DNA of 64,000 nucleotides from Listeria farberi (GTDB lineage: Bacteria; Bacillota; Bacilli; Lactobacillales; Listeriaceae): positions 62,001-126,000 of the forward strand of contig NZ_JAARZJ010000006.1 in assembly GCF_014229245.1 (NCBI RefSeq), in the 5' to 3' direction. Shown piece after piece: positions 27,439 through 36,853 of this stretch. The notes beneath the pieces are model-generated. The model was not told where the DNA came from. It saw only the letters and a program-made list of their open reading frames with translations, and searched no databases. Position 1 is the first letter of the stretch. The number at the start of each line of letters is the position of its first letter. Both the position numbers and the translations under genes were made by a program.

Positions 27439-27512
27439 CCACCTTAAATCTCACGCGTTATAGTGATACTTGTAAGGAATAACTATTAAAAAAACAAGGT
27501 GGGAATAAGATA

Positions 27513-28421
27513 ATGAAAAAGAAGTATTTGGGAATAGTAGCAATGTTAGCAGCAGTAATGCTTGTCTTCGCAGCATGTGGAAGTGACAGCAGTTCAAAAG
27601 ATAAAGCAAACGGATCAACAAAAGGGGATAAAGAAGTTTCTGGCTCATTAACAGCAGTCGGTTCCACTGCACTTCAACCACTCGTTGAAGCAGCGTCCAA
27701 AGAATTTACAAACACTAACCCTAAAGCTCAAATCAATGTGCAAGGTGGCGGTTCTGGAACTGGTTTAACACAAGTACAACAAGGTGCTGTTGAAATTGGT
27801 AACTCAGACGTATTTGCTGAAGAAAAAGACGGCGTAGATGCTTCGAAACTTGTTGACCATCGTGTAGCAGTTGTCGGAATGGCTCCTGTAGTAAACAAAG
27901 ATGTAGGCGTTAAAAACATTACTAAACAACAATTAATCGACATTTTCACTGGTAAAACAACTAACTGGAAAGACGTTGGCGGTAAAGACGAAAAAATTAC
28001 AATCATCAACCGTGCAGAAGGAAGCGGAACACGTGCTACTTTCGAAAAATGGGGACTTGATGGTAAAACACCAGTTAAAGCACAAGAACAAGATTCATCC
28101 GGTACAGTTCGTAAAATCGTAAGTGAAACTCCAGGAGCAATCAGCTACCTAGCATTCTCTTACATTGACGCTTCTGTGGTTGGTCTTTCGCTAGACGGCG
28201 TTGAACCAACAGAAGAAAAAGTTGCAACTAACGATTGGAAAATCTGGTCTTATGAACATATGTATACAAATGGCGAACCAAAAGGCCTAACAAAAACTTT
28301 CTTAAAATATATGACTTCTGATGAAGTACAAAATAATATCGTACCACAACTTGGTTACCAATCAATCAAGTCCATGAAAGTGGAACGTGATGCATCTGGT
28401 AAACTAACTGACGTAAAATAA
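27513..28421 (+). CDS. pstS: PstS, phosphate-binding lipoprotein
   Basis: 302 residues. A lipoprotein signal ends in LVFAAC with lipidated Cys22. The phosphate-binding protein fold is seen in GSTALQPLVEAAS, GGGSGTGLTQVQQGAVEIGNSD-type residues and the INRAEGSGTRATFEKW loop that holds the anion. It captures phosphate for the PstC-PstA-PstB transporter. PhoP boxes precede it. A perfect 10-bp hairpin separates it from pstC, a common device to make more binding protein than channel. Confidence 0.94.
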   Translation: MKKKYLGIVAMLAAVMLVFAACGSDSSSKDKANGSTKGDKEVSGSLTAVGSTALQPLVEAASKEFTNTNPKAQINVQGGGSGTGLTQVQQGAVEIGNSDVFAEEKDGVDASKLVDHRVAVVGMAPVVNKDVGVKNITKQQLIDIFTGKTTNWKDVGGKDEKITIINRAEGSGTRATFEKWGLDGKTPVKAQEQDSSGTVRKIVSETPGAISYLAFSYIDASVVGLSLDGVEPTEEKVATNDWKIWSYEHMYTNGEPKGLTKTFLKYMTSDEVQNNIVPQLGYQSIKSMKVERDASGKLTDVK

Positions 28422-28433
28422 AAAGAATGAAAT

Positions 28434-28473
28434 GGGCGTCTATCCTAGTAATATCAGGATAGACGTATACCCA
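28434..28473 (+). other. Intercistronic hairpin between pstS and pstC
   Basis: CGTCTATCCT (28437-28446) and AGGATAGACG (28456-28465) pair perfectly; outer GGG/CCC (28434-28436 and 28470-28472) may extend it. No T run follows, so it looks like an mRNA-stabilising or partial-readthrough element rather than a terminator. Confidence 0.7.
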
Positions 28474-28487
28474 TGTTAGGAGTAAAC

Positions 28488-29438
28488 ATGGGAGGAGAAA
28501 GGAGCTTACGTGACTTGGAAGCGATAAAAGAAAAGAAGCTTACACAAACTTCTAAAAAGGCGCATCTAGAAACTAGAGGCAAAATTATTACATTCATCTG
28601 TATTTCTATCATGGTTATTGCCGCAGCGTCTATTTTGTTTTTTGTTATATCGAAAGGTTTAGCAACATTTACTGTCAATAAAGTGTCTTTTGTTGATTTT
28701 ATAACTGGAACAGACTGGAATCCTTCGCAAAAAGATGCAAATGGCAATCCTCTAGTTGGTGCTTTGCCAATGATTATTGGTTCTTTTGCAGTAACGCTTT
28801 TTGCCGCTTGTATTGCAGGACCACTTGCTATTGGTGCAGCTATCTTTATGGTAGAAATTTCACCAAAGTTTGGAAAGAAAATTTTACAACCAGTTATGGA
28901 ACTTTTAGTTGGTATTCCATCTGTTGTTTATGGATTCATTGGACTAAGTGTTGTCGTTCCATTTATTCGTGACCATATTTCGGGAAGTGGATTTGGTATT
29001 GCAGCCGCGACAGTTGTTTTGACAGTAATGATTTTGCCAACTGTTACTTCACTAAGTGTTGATGCAATTAAATCTGTTCCACGTCACTACCGAGAAGCCT
29101 CGTTAGCGCTTGGAGCAACACGTTTCCAGACGATTTGGAAAGTAGTACTTCGTAGTTCGCGTTCTGGGATTTTGACAGCGATAGTATTCGGAATGGCACG
29201 TGCATTCGGTGAAGCTCTTGCTGTACAAATGGTTATCGGGAACTCTGCCGTTATTCCAACATCCTTATTTGAACCAGCTTCGACATTAACTAGTATTTTA
29301 ACAATGGGTATGGGAAATACGGTTATGGGTACGCTTGATAATAATATCCTTTGGTCACTTGCAATGGTGCTACTCGCAATGTCACTATTTTTCATCATTG
29401 TGATTCGCTTCATCGGACGTAGGAGGAAAGTCAAATGA
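28488..29438 (+). CDS. pstC: PstC, phosphate ABC permease
   Basis: 316 residues. A charged cytoplasmic N-terminus precedes about six TM helices. The binding-protein-dependent transport loop is seen in HYREASLALGATRFQTIWKVV (EAA motif). It pairs with PstA. The start is taken at 28488, where TAGGAG lies five bases upstream; an earlier ATG at 28473 and a later TTG behind GGAGGAGAAAGGAG are alternatives. The stop overlaps the pstA start (ATGA). Confidence 0.9.
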   Translation: MGGERSLRDLEAIKEKKLTQTSKKAHLETRGKIITFICISIMVIAAASILFFVISKGLATFTVNKVSFVDFITGTDWNPSQKDANGNPLVGALPMIIGSFAVTLFAACIAGPLAIGAAIFMVEISPKFGKKILQPVMELLVGIPSVVYGFIGLSVVVPFIRDHISGSGFGIAAATVVLTVMILPTVTSLSVDAIKSVPRHYREASLALGATRFQTIWKVVLRSSRSGILTAIVFGMARAFGEALAVQMVIGNSAVIPTSLFEPASTLTSILTMGMGNTVMGTLDNNILWSLAMVLLAMSLFFIIVIRFIGRRRKVK

Positions 29439-30319
29439 ATGTAAAAACAAAAGATAAAATCGCGACAGGCGTATTCTATGCTATTGCTGTATTAATTGTC
29501 ATTATCTTAGCTGGTTTATTAGGCTATATTTTAGTAAAAGGTGTTCCGCAACTTAGCTGGAAGTTTTTGACGACCCCACCACAGTCGTTCCAAGCTGGCG
29601 GCGGAATCGGTCCGGAAATCTGGAATTCATTTTATATGCTCGTTATTACGATGATTATTTCTGTTCCTATCTCGCTCGGAGCGGGAATTTATATGGCAGA
29701 ATATGCGCGTAAAAATTGGTTTACAGATTTAATTCGCACAACAATCGAAGTGCTTTCCTCACTTCCATCGATTGTTGTAGGACTATTTGGTTTCCTTGTT
29801 TTTGTTATTCAAATGGGGTGGAGCTTCTCGGTAATTTCTGGGGCGCTTACACTAACGATTTTCAATTTACCACTATTAATTCGTGTTGTGGAAGAGGCAC
29901 TAAATGCTATTCCAAACACGCAGCGTGAAGCAGGGCTTGCTCTTGGTTTATCCAGATGGGAAACAATTACGAGAGTGCTTGTTCCAGCTGCACTACCAGC
30001 CATTATTACCGGCGTTATTTTAGCAGCAGGACGGGTATTTGGCGAAGCAGCTGCACTAATCTTTACAGCAGGTCAAAGTACACCAATTCTTGACTTCACG
30101 GACTGGAATCCAGTCAACCCAGCGTCACCACTAAACATTTTCCGACCAGCTGAAACGCTAGCTGTTCATATTTGGAAAATTAATGGTGAAGGAATTATGC
30201 CGGATGCGCAAGCTGTTTCTGACGGAGCGTCTGCCGTATTAATTCTTTCTGTATTACTTTTCAATATCCTAGCTCGTTTGCTTGGAAAAGTTGTTTATAA
30301 ACGAATGACCTCGTCGTAA
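29435..30319 (+). CDS. pstA: PstA, phosphate ABC permease
   Basis: 294 residues with about six TM helices. The EAA loop is NTQREAGLALGLSRWETITRV. Family stretches GIGPEIWNSFYML and LSSLPSIVVGLFGFLVF are visible. It forms the phosphate channel with PstC. Its ATG overlaps the pstC stop by four bases, so the two are translationally coupled. Confidence 0.92.
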   Translation: MNVKTKDKIATGVFYAIAVLIVIILAGLLGYILVKGVPQLSWKFLTTPPQSFQAGGGIGPEIWNSFYMLVITMIISVPISLGAGIYMAEYARKNWFTDLIRTTIEVLSSLPSIVVGLFGFLVFVIQMGWSFSVISGALTLTIFNLPLLIRVVEEALNAIPNTQREAGLALGLSRWETITRVLVPAALPAIITGVILAAGRVFGEAAALIFTAGQSTPILDFTDWNPVNPASPLNIFRPAETLAVHIWKINGEGIMPDAQAVSDGASAVLILSVLLFNILARLLGKVVYKRMTSS

Positions 30320-30342
30320 AAAGTCAGGAAAGGAGATTTTAA

Positions 30343-31161
30343 ATGATGTTAACGAAGAAACCGGAAATTAATACAATTTTACAAGCAACGCCAGATCCTC
30401 ATTCACTTCCTGCTGCAATGGCGACCGAGGATTTGCACGTATATTATGGTGATAATCACGCAATTAAAGGTGTCGATTTGACGTTCCCGGAAAATAAAGT
30501 GACAGCTTTGATTGGACCATCTGGTTGTGGAAAATCCACTTATTTAAGAGCATTAAACCGGATGAACGATGAAATTGATGGTTGCCGCATGGAAGGACAA
30601 ATTTTATATGATGGGATTAATATTAATCGTAAAGAAGTTGATTTATACAATGTTCGTAAAGAAATAGGCATGGTATTCCAAAAACCAAATCCATTCACGA
30701 AATCCATCTATGAAAATGTTGCTTTTGGACTTAAACGTCACGGGATGAAGAATAAAAAAGAAATCATGGAGCGCGTGGAGAAAAGCTTGCGCCGTGCCGC
30801 TCTTTGGGACGAAGTAAAAGACGATTTAGGAAAAAGTGCGCTATCACTTTCTGGTGGACAGCAACAACGACTTTGCATCGCTAGAGCTGTAGCAATGCAG
30901 CCTAAAGTATTACTACTTGATGAACCAGCTTCAGCGCTAGACCCAATTTCCACAAGTAAAATTGAAGATTTAATTAATGAGTTGAAAAATAAATATACTA
31001 TTATTATCGTGACGCATAATATGCAACAAGCGGCTCGCGTTTCTGACTATACTTCTTTCTTTTATCTAGGAGAAGTCGTGGAATTCTCAGGAACATCCGA
31101 ACTTTTCACGAATCCACAACAAAAACAAACCGAAGATTATATTTCTGGTAACTTTGGCTAG
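30343..31161 (+). CDS. pstB: PstB, phosphate ABC ATPase (copy 1)
   Basis: 272 residues. Walker [21 protein letters not shown]-loop [18 protein letters not shown], signature [14 protein letters not shown], Walker [13 protein letters not shown] and the H-switch ([18 protein letters not shown]) are characteristic of PstB. The extra N-terminal 25 residues are not seen in copy 2. Energises the PstCA channel. Start ATG 30343 follows AAAGGAG. Confidence 0.93.
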   Translation: MMLTKKPEINTILQATPDPHSLPAAMATEDLHVYYGDNHAIKGVDLTFPENKVTALIGPSGCGKSTYLRALNRMNDEIDGCRMEGQILYDGININRKEVDLYNVRKEIGMVFQKPNPFTKSIYENVAFGLKRHGMKNKKEIMERVEKSLRRAALWDEVKDDLGKSALSLSGGQQQRLCIARAVAMQPKVLLLDEPASALDPISTSKIEDLINELKNKYTIIIVTHNMQQAARVSDYTSFFYLGEVVEFSGTSELFTNPQQKQTEDYISGNFG

Positions 31162-31175
31162 AAAGGAGCTTTTTT

Positions 31176-31955
31176 ATGGCAACCGAAACTGCTGAAAAAG
31201 TAGAGTATATCATTGAAACAAAAGATGTAGATTTATTTTATGGTTCCAAGCAAGCACTGCAAAAAATTGCTTTAAATATTAAGAAGAATAAAGTGACTGC
31301 CTTAATTGGTCCGTCGGGGTGTGGGAAATCTACTTTCCTGCGAACGCTTAACCGAATGAATGATTTAATTCCCAATGTGAAAACGACCGGAGAAATCCAT
31401 ATTGGCGGCGAAAATGTGCAAGATCCTAAAATTGACATGGTTAACTTACGAAAAAAAGTGGGTATGGTTTTCCAACAGGCTAATCCGTTTCCATTTTCCA
31501 TTTATGATAACGTAGCTTATGGTCCACGGATGCACGGTGTAAAAGATAAAAAAGTACTTGATGAAATAGTAGAAAGAAGTTTGCGTCAGGCGGCTCTTTG
31601 GGAAGAAGTGCATGATAGGCTGGATCGTTCAGCAATTGGGATGTCAGGAGGGCAACAGCAGCGGCTTTGTATCGCACGAGTTTTAGCTGTTAAACCTGAT
31701 GTCATCTTGATGGATGAGCCAACTTCTGCACTAGATCCGATTTCGACAGCGAAAGTAGAAGATTTGATTTTAGAATTAAAGAAAGACTATACGATTGTTA
31801 TTGTCACGCATAATATGCAACAAGCATCCCGAATCTCTGATGAAACGGCCTTTTTCCTTAATGGCCGTATCGTGGAATTCGCGGATACGACGAGTATTTT
31901 TACTAACCCAGCAGAAAAGGAAACAGAAGACTATATTTCAGGAAGATTTGGATAA
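31176..31955 (+). CDS. pstB: PstB, phosphate ABC ATPase (copy 2)
   Basis: 259 residues. All ABC motifs are intact: Walker [21 protein letters not shown]-loop [18 protein letters not shown], signature [14 protein letters not shown], Walker [13 protein letters not shown]. It starts 14 bp after copy 1 with AAAGGAG. The copies are clearly diverged, so this is an old duplication, as in Bacillus pstBA/pstBB. The two may form a heterodimer or alternate; that is inference. Confidence 0.93.
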   Translation: MATETAEKVEYIIETKDVDLFYGSKQALQKIALNIKKNKVTALIGPSGCGKSTFLRTLNRMNDLIPNVKTTGEIHIGGENVQDPKIDMVNLRKKVGMVFQQANPFPFSIYDNVAYGPRMHGVKDKKVLDEIVERSLRQAALWEEVHDRLDRSAIGMSGGQQQRLCIARVLAVKPDVILMDEPTSALDPISTAKVEDLILELKKDYTIVIVTHNMQQASRISDETAFFLNGRIVEFADTTSIFTNPAEKETEDYISGRFG

Positions 31956-31967
31956 AGGAGTGTTAAT

Positions 31968-32627
31968 ATGGTAGTCAGAAAAATTTTCACGGAACAGTTA
32001 AACGACTTGCACCAACATCTAATGGAAATGGGAATGCTTGCGAATGAAGCAATTTTTAAAGCGGTCAAGTCGCTTGTACATCGCGATACGGAACTTGCTA
32101 AACAAGTAGTCGCAGAAGATAAAGCAATTAATAACATGGAGCTTTCACTAGAACAACGCTCTTTTGAGTTAATCGCTTTGCAACAACCAGTCGGCATGGA
32201 TTTACGAAAGATTGTTACCGTGCTCAAAACAAGTTCGGATTTAGAACGTATTGGTGATCATGCAGTAAGTATTGCCAAAACTGCTATTTTAATTGGTGAA
32301 AGTAAAGTTTTAAAGCCGATTCCGGAAATTCCAGAAATGGGCGAAATTGTAAAATTAATGCTACAAGATGTGTTAAAAGCATATCTTTCGGAAGACGAAG
32401 AAGCTGCTCGCGAAATAGCGGCGCGCGATAATGAAGTAGATAAACTGCATAAAATCGTTTATCAAAAATGCATTCATTTTATGCAAGAAGAACCAGAGCA
32501 TATTGAAGATGTATCACAATTACTTTTAGTTTCTCAATACATTGAACGTATTGGTGATTATGTAACAAATGTTTGCGAGTGGATAGTTTACTTGAAGAGC
32601 GGGGAAATTGAAGATTTAAATAGATAA
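31968..32627 (+). CDS. phoU: PhoU, phosphate signalling protein
   Basis: 219 residues, two PhoU three-helix repeats (about 10-100 and 115-205). Metal-binding E/DxxxD-type positions appear in ERIGDHAVSIAK and ERIGDYVTNVCEW. PhoU dampens Pst uptake and PhoR signalling in phosphate excess. It is the last gene of the pst operon and ends in a terminator. Start ATG with AAAGGAG. Confidence 0.92.
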   Translation: MVVRKIFTEQLNDLHQHLMEMGMLANEAIFKAVKSLVHRDTELAKQVVAEDKAINNMELSLEQRSFELIALQQPVGMDLRKIVTVLKTSSDLERIGDHAVSIAKTAILIGESKVLKPIPEIPEMGEIVKLMLQDVLKAYLSEDEEAAREIAARDNEVDKLHKIVYQKCIHFMQEEPEHIEDVSQLLLVSQYIERIGDYVTNVCEWIVYLKSGEIEDLNR

Positions 32628-32628
32628 A

Positions 32629-32669
32629 AAAAGTCCGATTTTCCTTTCCACAGGTTAATCGGACTTTTT
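32629..32669 (+). terminator. Terminator of the pst-phoU operon
   Basis: AAAAGTCCGATT pairs with AATCGGACTTTT across a 16-nt loop, followed by TT. Confidence 0.85.
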
Positions 32670-32849
32670 GGTGTGTTAGGCGGTTTAAATAACTTCTCAA
32701 TATTTAAAACCTTATTTATTCTTCAATTCTCCTTTCTTTATAATAAAGAAATTGTATCATCTGAAGGAGAAAAATTACTATTTTGCTCATATTTAATCAT
32801 TTTTGAATGAAGAGGTAGTTAAACTTGCGGAATCATTCCTATTTAAGTA

Positions 32850-32865
32850 TCATATGAATATATGA
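32850..32865 (+). promoter_or_regulatory. Candidate ArsR/SmtB-type operator
   Basis: TCATAT-GAAT-ATATGA is a perfect inverted repeat just upstream of the ArsR-family gene; a related ATATATGA follows at 32869-32876. The AT-rich ATATGA half-sites are typical of zinc-sensing family members that repress their own gene. Confidence 0.55.
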
Positions 32866-32891
32866 CCATATATGAAAATGAGGTGATTCTG

Positions 32892-33197
32892 ATGGAAAAC
32901 GCAAAACAAACTTTAGATGATGAGACGCTTTTTAGTGTAACGCAAATTTTCAAGGCGCTTTCTGATCCGACACGTGTTCAAATTTTAAATCTGCTTCAAG
33001 AGCGAGAATACTCTGTGAATGAAATTGCGCGAACGCTAACTTTTAATCAAACAACGGTTTCACACCAGCTTCGTTTTTTAAAAAATTTAAGGCTTGTGAA
33101 ATCAAGACGTGAAGGGACTACAATTTATTATATGCAAGATGATAATCACGTATTAGAATTACTGACTCAAGCAATTCGCCACGTGCACCATCACTAA
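32892..33197 (+). CDS. ArsR/SmtB family metal-responsive repressor (CzrA-like)
   Basis: 101 residues. A winged helix-turn-helix covers about 15-90 ([25 protein letters not shown], then [15 protein letters not shown]). The C-terminal helix carries DNH, ten residues, then HVHH, which is the alpha-5 DxH...HxxH metal site of CzrA/SmtB zinc or cobalt sensors; the alpha-3 cysteine pair of arsenic or cadmium sensors is absent. The start at 32892 has GAGGTGA upstream. No metal exporter lies next to it, so its targets are elsewhere. Confidence 0.85.
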   Translation: MENAKQTLDDETLFSVTQIFKALSDPTRVQILNLLQEREYSVNEIARTLTFNQTTVSHQLRFLKNLRLVKSRREGTTIYYMQDDNHVLELLTQAIRHVHHH

Positions 33198-33200
33198 TGA

Positions 33201-33243
33201 CAAACGCTCAGAAGCCTTTTTTAGGAATGATGGGTGTTTTTTA
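33201..33243 (+). terminator. Probable terminator after the ArsR gene
   Basis: AAACGCTCA pairs with TGGGTGTTT via wobble pairs, with a T run after it. The loop is long, so this is tentative. Confidence 0.5.
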
Positions 33244-33303
33244 TGCCAAATAAAGAGAGATTATGATAAAGTAGTTAACAAATAAAAATTTGGAGGAAAC
33301 ATT

Positions 33304-33690
33304 TTGAGCAAATTATCGCCAGTACAAAAATTTATCGTCATTGCGGGAATAGTTGTCATGGTTATTATTTCCATTTTAGCAGTTATTTGGAATAGTAATC
33401 TTGCGGCAGTTATTGGTTTGTCGGTTGCGCAATTTATTATTATTCAGTTGGTATGTTATGTAGGAATATATTCGCATATGAAAGTAGGAACAGCACGAGG
33501 AACAAAACTTTTTAGTTGGGGAATATTAACGACACTTCTGTTTTCAGTCATTATTTTTATTTTTGCGACAGATAATTTTAGAACTTATTCCGCAGCAATG
33601 ATTGCTCTAATTGGTTACTGTGCAGCATTAATGATGCGAGAAATAGAAAACACTAATCCCGCCAATAAAAAACAAAAAAGAGAAGAATAA
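33304..33690 (+). CDS. Small four-helix membrane protein, unknown function
   Basis: 128 residues. Four hydrophobic segments are evident (about 10-28, 33-52, 65-84, 90-108) with a basic, charged C-terminal tail (NKKQKREE). I do not recognise a named family. Starts at TTG with GGAGG eight bases upstream; no ATG gives a full first helix. It is followed 21 bp later by the HD hydrolase, so the two are likely cotranscribed. Confidence 0.7.
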   Translation: MSKLSPVQKFIVIAGIVVMVIISILAVIWNSNLAAVIGLSVAQFIIIQLVCYVGIYSHMKVGTARGTKLFSWGILTTLLFSVIIFIFATDNFRTYSAAMIALIGYCAALMMREIENTNPANKKQKREE

Positions 33691-33711
33691 AACGAAGAAT
33701 GGAGTGATAAT

Positions 33712-34359
33712 ATGGGAATTCATCAATATTTCCAAAGTTTATCGGATTTAGAGAACATTTATCGTTGTCCGGGAAAATTTAAATATCAAGAGCATTCGGT
33801 TGCAGAACACTCTTACAAGGTTACTTCTATCGCACAATTTTTTGGAGCTGTAGAAGAAGATGCAGGTAATGAAGTGAATTGGCGTGCTTTATATGAAAAA
33901 GCGTTAAATCATGATTATTCAGAGCTTTTTATTGGCGATATTAAAACACCCGTAAAATACGCAACGACAGAACTAAGAGAAATGCTCTCTGAAGTGGAAG
34001 AAAGTATGACTAAAAATTTTATTAGCCGTGAAATACCAGCAACTTTCCAGCCTATTTATCGACACTTGTTAAAAGAAGGGAAAGACAGTACGTTAGAAGG
34101 GAAAATTCTCGCTATATCTGATAAAGTAGACTTGTTATATGAGTCCTTTGGCGAGATTCAAAAAGGTAATCCAGAAAACATTTTTGTTGAAATTTATAGT
34201 GAAGCACTCGCGACTATTTATGAATACCGAGAAATGGCTAGTGTAAAATACTTTTTAAAAGAAATTTTACCAGATATGCTTGCTGAAAAAGGTATTGAAA
34301 AGACAGAATTACCACAACTTACTACAGAAATAACGACAAAAGCATTACGTGACGAGTAA
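33712..34359 (+). CDS. HD domain hydrolase (YfbR-like 5'-deoxynucleotidase)
   Basis: 215 residues. The HD superfamily metal residues appear as EHSVAEHSYKV (about 26-36) and NHDYSELFIGDIKTPVKY (about 69-86), and a later DKVDLLYES contributes the last Asp. This order is that of YfbR-type 5'-deoxynucleotidases acting on deoxynucleoside monophosphates. Substrate preference is inferred only from the family. The RBS is GGAGTGA. It ends just before csbA. Confidence 0.75.
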   Translation: MGIHQYFQSLSDLENIYRCPGKFKYQEHSVAEHSYKVTSIAQFFGAVEEDAGNEVNWRALYEKALNHDYSELFIGDIKTPVKYATTELREMLSEVEESMTKNFISREIPATFQPIYRHLLKEGKDSTLEGKILAISDKVDLLYESFGEIQKGNPENIFVEIYSEALATIYEYREMASVKYFLKEILPDMLAEKGIEKTELPQLTTEITTKALRDE

Positions 34360-34381
34360 AAAAATTGGGGAGGGAAGTAAG

Positions 34382-34621
34382 ATGGATCAAATTATATCGG
34401 CACTTATTTTCCCTTGTCTGCTCGTTATTCTCTTTGCACGCATCACGTATAACCGTTATGTAGCCTTAGTGCTTATGGTAGTTTTGATAGCCGCTTCTGC
34501 CAAATTAGGTTACACAAGTTCGTTTTGGTTAATTACGATAGACGCCTTTTCGATGACAATTGGTTTTGTCGTAGCCACATACATGTTACGACGTTTAAAG
34601 AAAAGCGGCAGTGACTTTTAA
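34382..34621 (+). CDS. csbA: CsbA-like small membrane protein
   Basis: 79 residues from the ATG at 34382, which has GGGGAGGG upstream; a longer in-frame start overlaps the previous gene. Three hydrophobic segments and a basic C-terminus (RRLKKSG). Bacillus csbA, a general-stress gene, also lies just ahead of uvrB-uvrA, and size and hydrophobicity agree. Function unknown. A terminator-like hairpin separates it from uvrB here. Confidence 0.75.
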   Translation: MDQIISALIFPCLLVILFARITYNRYVALVLMVVLIAASAKLGYTSSFWLITIDAFSMTIGFVVATYMLRRLKKSGSDF

Positions 34622-34668
34622 AAAGCAAATAGATAGGTAGAATACTCTAAAAGTGATAAAATAAAGAA

Positions 34669-34700
34669 AAGCGTAATCAACAGGTTGCGTTTTTTATTTT
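34669..34700 (+). terminator. Terminator after csbA
   Basis: AAGCGTAATC pairs with GGTTGCGTTT (wobble pairs) across AACA, followed by a long T run. Confidence 0.7.
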
Positions 34701-34710
34701 CAAACGAATG

Positions 34711-34724
34711 CGAAAATATGTTCG
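34711..34724 (+). promoter_or_regulatory. LexA (SOS) box upstream of uvrB
   Basis: CGAAAATATGTTCG matches the Gram-positive SOS consensus CGAACATATGTTCG at 13 of 14 positions. It lies directly upstream of a -35 element, so LexA binding would block the uvrBA promoter. Confidence 0.85.
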
Positions 34725-34727
34725 GTT

Positions 34728-34756
34728 TTTGCTAGGCTAATTAAAATTTTTATGAT
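34728..34756 (+). promoter_or_regulatory. uvrBA promoter
   Basis: TTGCTA (34728-34733), a 17-bp spacer and TATGAT (34751-34756) follow the LexA box. A CGGAT/ATCCG mini-hairpin with a T run (34773-34796) lies in the leader. Confidence 0.65.
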
Positions 34757-34869
34757 AAAATAGAAACATTAACGGATCTGAAAAAATCCGCTTTTTGCTT
34801 TGCTGGATATTTTACAGTTAAAGCTTTTAGATGCCAGAATCGGACCGATAAAGAATGGGGGAATCCGAG

Positions 34870-36846
34870 TTGAAGGATAAATTTGAGTTAGTTTCTAAGT
34901 ATAGCCCACAAGGAGACCAACCTAGAGCAATAGAACAATTAGTTGCGGGATTAAAAAAAGGCTTGAAACACCAAACCTTACTTGGGGCAACCGGTACAGG
35001 GAAAACTTTTACCGTATCTAATGTAATTCAAGAAGTAAATAAGCCAACGCTTGTTATGGCACATAATAAGACGCTAGCGGGACAATTATATAGTGAATTC
35101 AAAGAGTTTTTCCCGAATAATGCGGTGGAATACTTTGTTAGTTACTATGATTATTACCAGCCAGAAGCTTATGTACCACAGAGTGATACGTACATTGAAA
35201 AAGATGCTAGTATCAATGACGAAATAGATAAGCTTCGTCACTCCGCTACAGCTGCTCTTTTTGAACGCAGAGATGTAATTATTATTGCAAGTGTATCTTG
35301 TATTTATGGGTTAGGTTCACCGGTCGAATACGGAGAAATGTTAGTTTCGCTTCGAGTTGGTATGGAGATCAGCCGAGACCAATTGTTACGCAAGCTGGTT
35401 GATATTCAATATGACCGAAATGATATTGATTTCCAGCGCGGTCGTTTTCGTGTCCGCGGAGATGTGGTCGAAATTTTCCCAGCATCTAGGGATGAACACT
35501 GTATGCGGATTGAATTTTTTGGGGATGAAATTGAGCGCATTAGAGAAGTAGACGCACTTACTGGTGAAATCATTGGAGACAGAGAGCATGTTTCTATTTT
35601 CCCGGCATCTCACTTTGTTACTAGACCAGATATTATGAAAAAAGCTATTGTTAATATAAAAGCAGAACTTGAAGATCGCCTTAAAGTCTTAAGAGCAGAG
35701 AACAAATTACTGGAAGCACAACGCCTTGAACAGAGAACCAATTATGATTTAGAAATGATGGAAGAAATGGGTTATTGTTCAGGCATTGAAAACTATTCAA
35801 GACATTTATCACTGCGTCCAGCGGGAGTAACTCCATATACATTGCTAGATTATTTCCAAGATGATTTCCAAATGGTTATTGATGAATCGCATGTAACGAT
35901 GCCTCAAATCCGCGGCATGTTCAACGGGGACCAAGCTAGAAAGCAAATGCTAGTTGATCATGGTTTTAGATTGCCAAGCGCACTTGATAACCGTCCACTT
36001 CGATTAGAAGAATTCGAAAAGCATATTAATCAGATTATGTTTATCTCTGCAACCCCGGGCCCATATGAATTAGAAAAAAATCCAGATGTGATTGAACAAA
36101 TCATTCGACCTACTGGACTACTAGATCCAATCGTCGAAATACGCCCTATCCAAGGTCAAATAGACGACTTAATGGATGAAATTAATGATCGAGTTGAGAA
36201 AAACGAACGTGTTCTAATCACCACGTTAACGAAAAAAATGTCTGAGGATTTGACGAATTATCTAAAAGAAGCCGGAGTAAAGGTTCAATATTTACATTCT
36301 GAGGTAAAAACTTTAGAGCGAATTGAAATTATTCGTGACCTTCGATTAGGGGTATACGATGTTATTGTTGGGATTAACTTACTTCGTGAAGGAATCGATT
36401 TGCCAGAAGTTTCCTTAGTGGCAATTTTAGACGCAGACAAAGAAGGCTTCTTACGTTCAGAACGGTCTTTAATCCAAACAATGGGGCGTGCTGCTCGTAA
36501 TGAAAACGGTCGTGTAATTATGTATGCCGACAAAATGACGGACTCCATGCGCAATTCGATTAGTGAAACAGAACGTCGTCGTAAAATTCAAATCGAATAT
36601 AATGAAAAACATGGCATCACACCAAAAACAATTAGAAAAGAAATCCGTGGCATTATCGCAGCAACCTCTGCCGCAGATGAACGAGAAGCAGTAAAACAAC
36701 ACGACTTAAGTAAAATGTCTAAGAAAGAACGAGATATTTTCATTGAAGGTATGGAACACGAGATGAAAGAAGCAGCTAAAGCACTTGATTTCGAGCGTGC
36801 AGCTGAACTTCGTGATGCTTTACTGGAAATAAAAGCGGAAGGATGA
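34870..36846 (+). CDS. uvrB: UvrB, excinuclease ABC subunit B
   Basis: 658 residues from a TTG at 34870 with GGGGGA seven bases upstream; the in-frame ATG at 34855 is poorly placed. Walker [11 protein letters not shown] (about 39-46), the beta-hairpin region [12 protein letters not shown], helicase motifs ([18 protein letters not shown]) and a C-terminal UVR domain (about 620-655, [15 protein letters not shown]) are all present. UvrB verifies DNA damage in nucleotide excision repair. uvrA follows eight bases later. Confidence 0.95.
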   Translation: MKDKFELVSKYSPQGDQPRAIEQLVAGLKKGLKHQTLLGATGTGKTFTVSNVIQEVNKPTLVMAHNKTLAGQLYSEFKEFFPNNAVEYFVSYYDYYQPEAYVPQSDTYIEKDASINDEIDKLRHSATAALFERRDVIIIASVSCIYGLGSPVEYGEMLVSLRVGMEISRDQLLRKLVDIQYDRNDIDFQRGRFRVRGDVVEIFPASRDEHCMRIEFFGDEIERIREVDALTGEIIGDREHVSIFPASHFVTRPDIMKKAIVNIKAELEDRLKVLRAENKLLEAQRLEQRTNYDLEMMEEMGYCSGIENYSRHLSLRPAGVTPYTLLDYFQDDFQMVIDESHVTMPQIRGMFNGDQARKQMLVDHGFRLPSALDNRPLRLEEFEKHINQIMFISATPGPYELEKNPDVIEQIIRPTGLLDPIVEIRPIQGQIDDLMDEINDRVEKNERVLITTLTKKMSEDLTNYLKEAGVKVQYLHSEVKTLERIEIIRDLRLGVYDVIVGINLLREGIDLPEVSLVAILDADKEGFLRSERSLIQTMGRAARNENGRVIMYADKMTDSMRNSISETERRRKIQIEYNEKHGITPKTIRKEIRGIIAATSAADEREAVKQHDLSKMSKKERDIFIEGMEHEMKEAAKALDFERAAELRDALLEIKAEG

Positions 36847-36853
36847 AGCGGAA

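Noticed and set aside
30343-31955. pstB duplication as an assembly artefact
   Set aside because: The two copies differ throughout in sequence and in N-terminal length.
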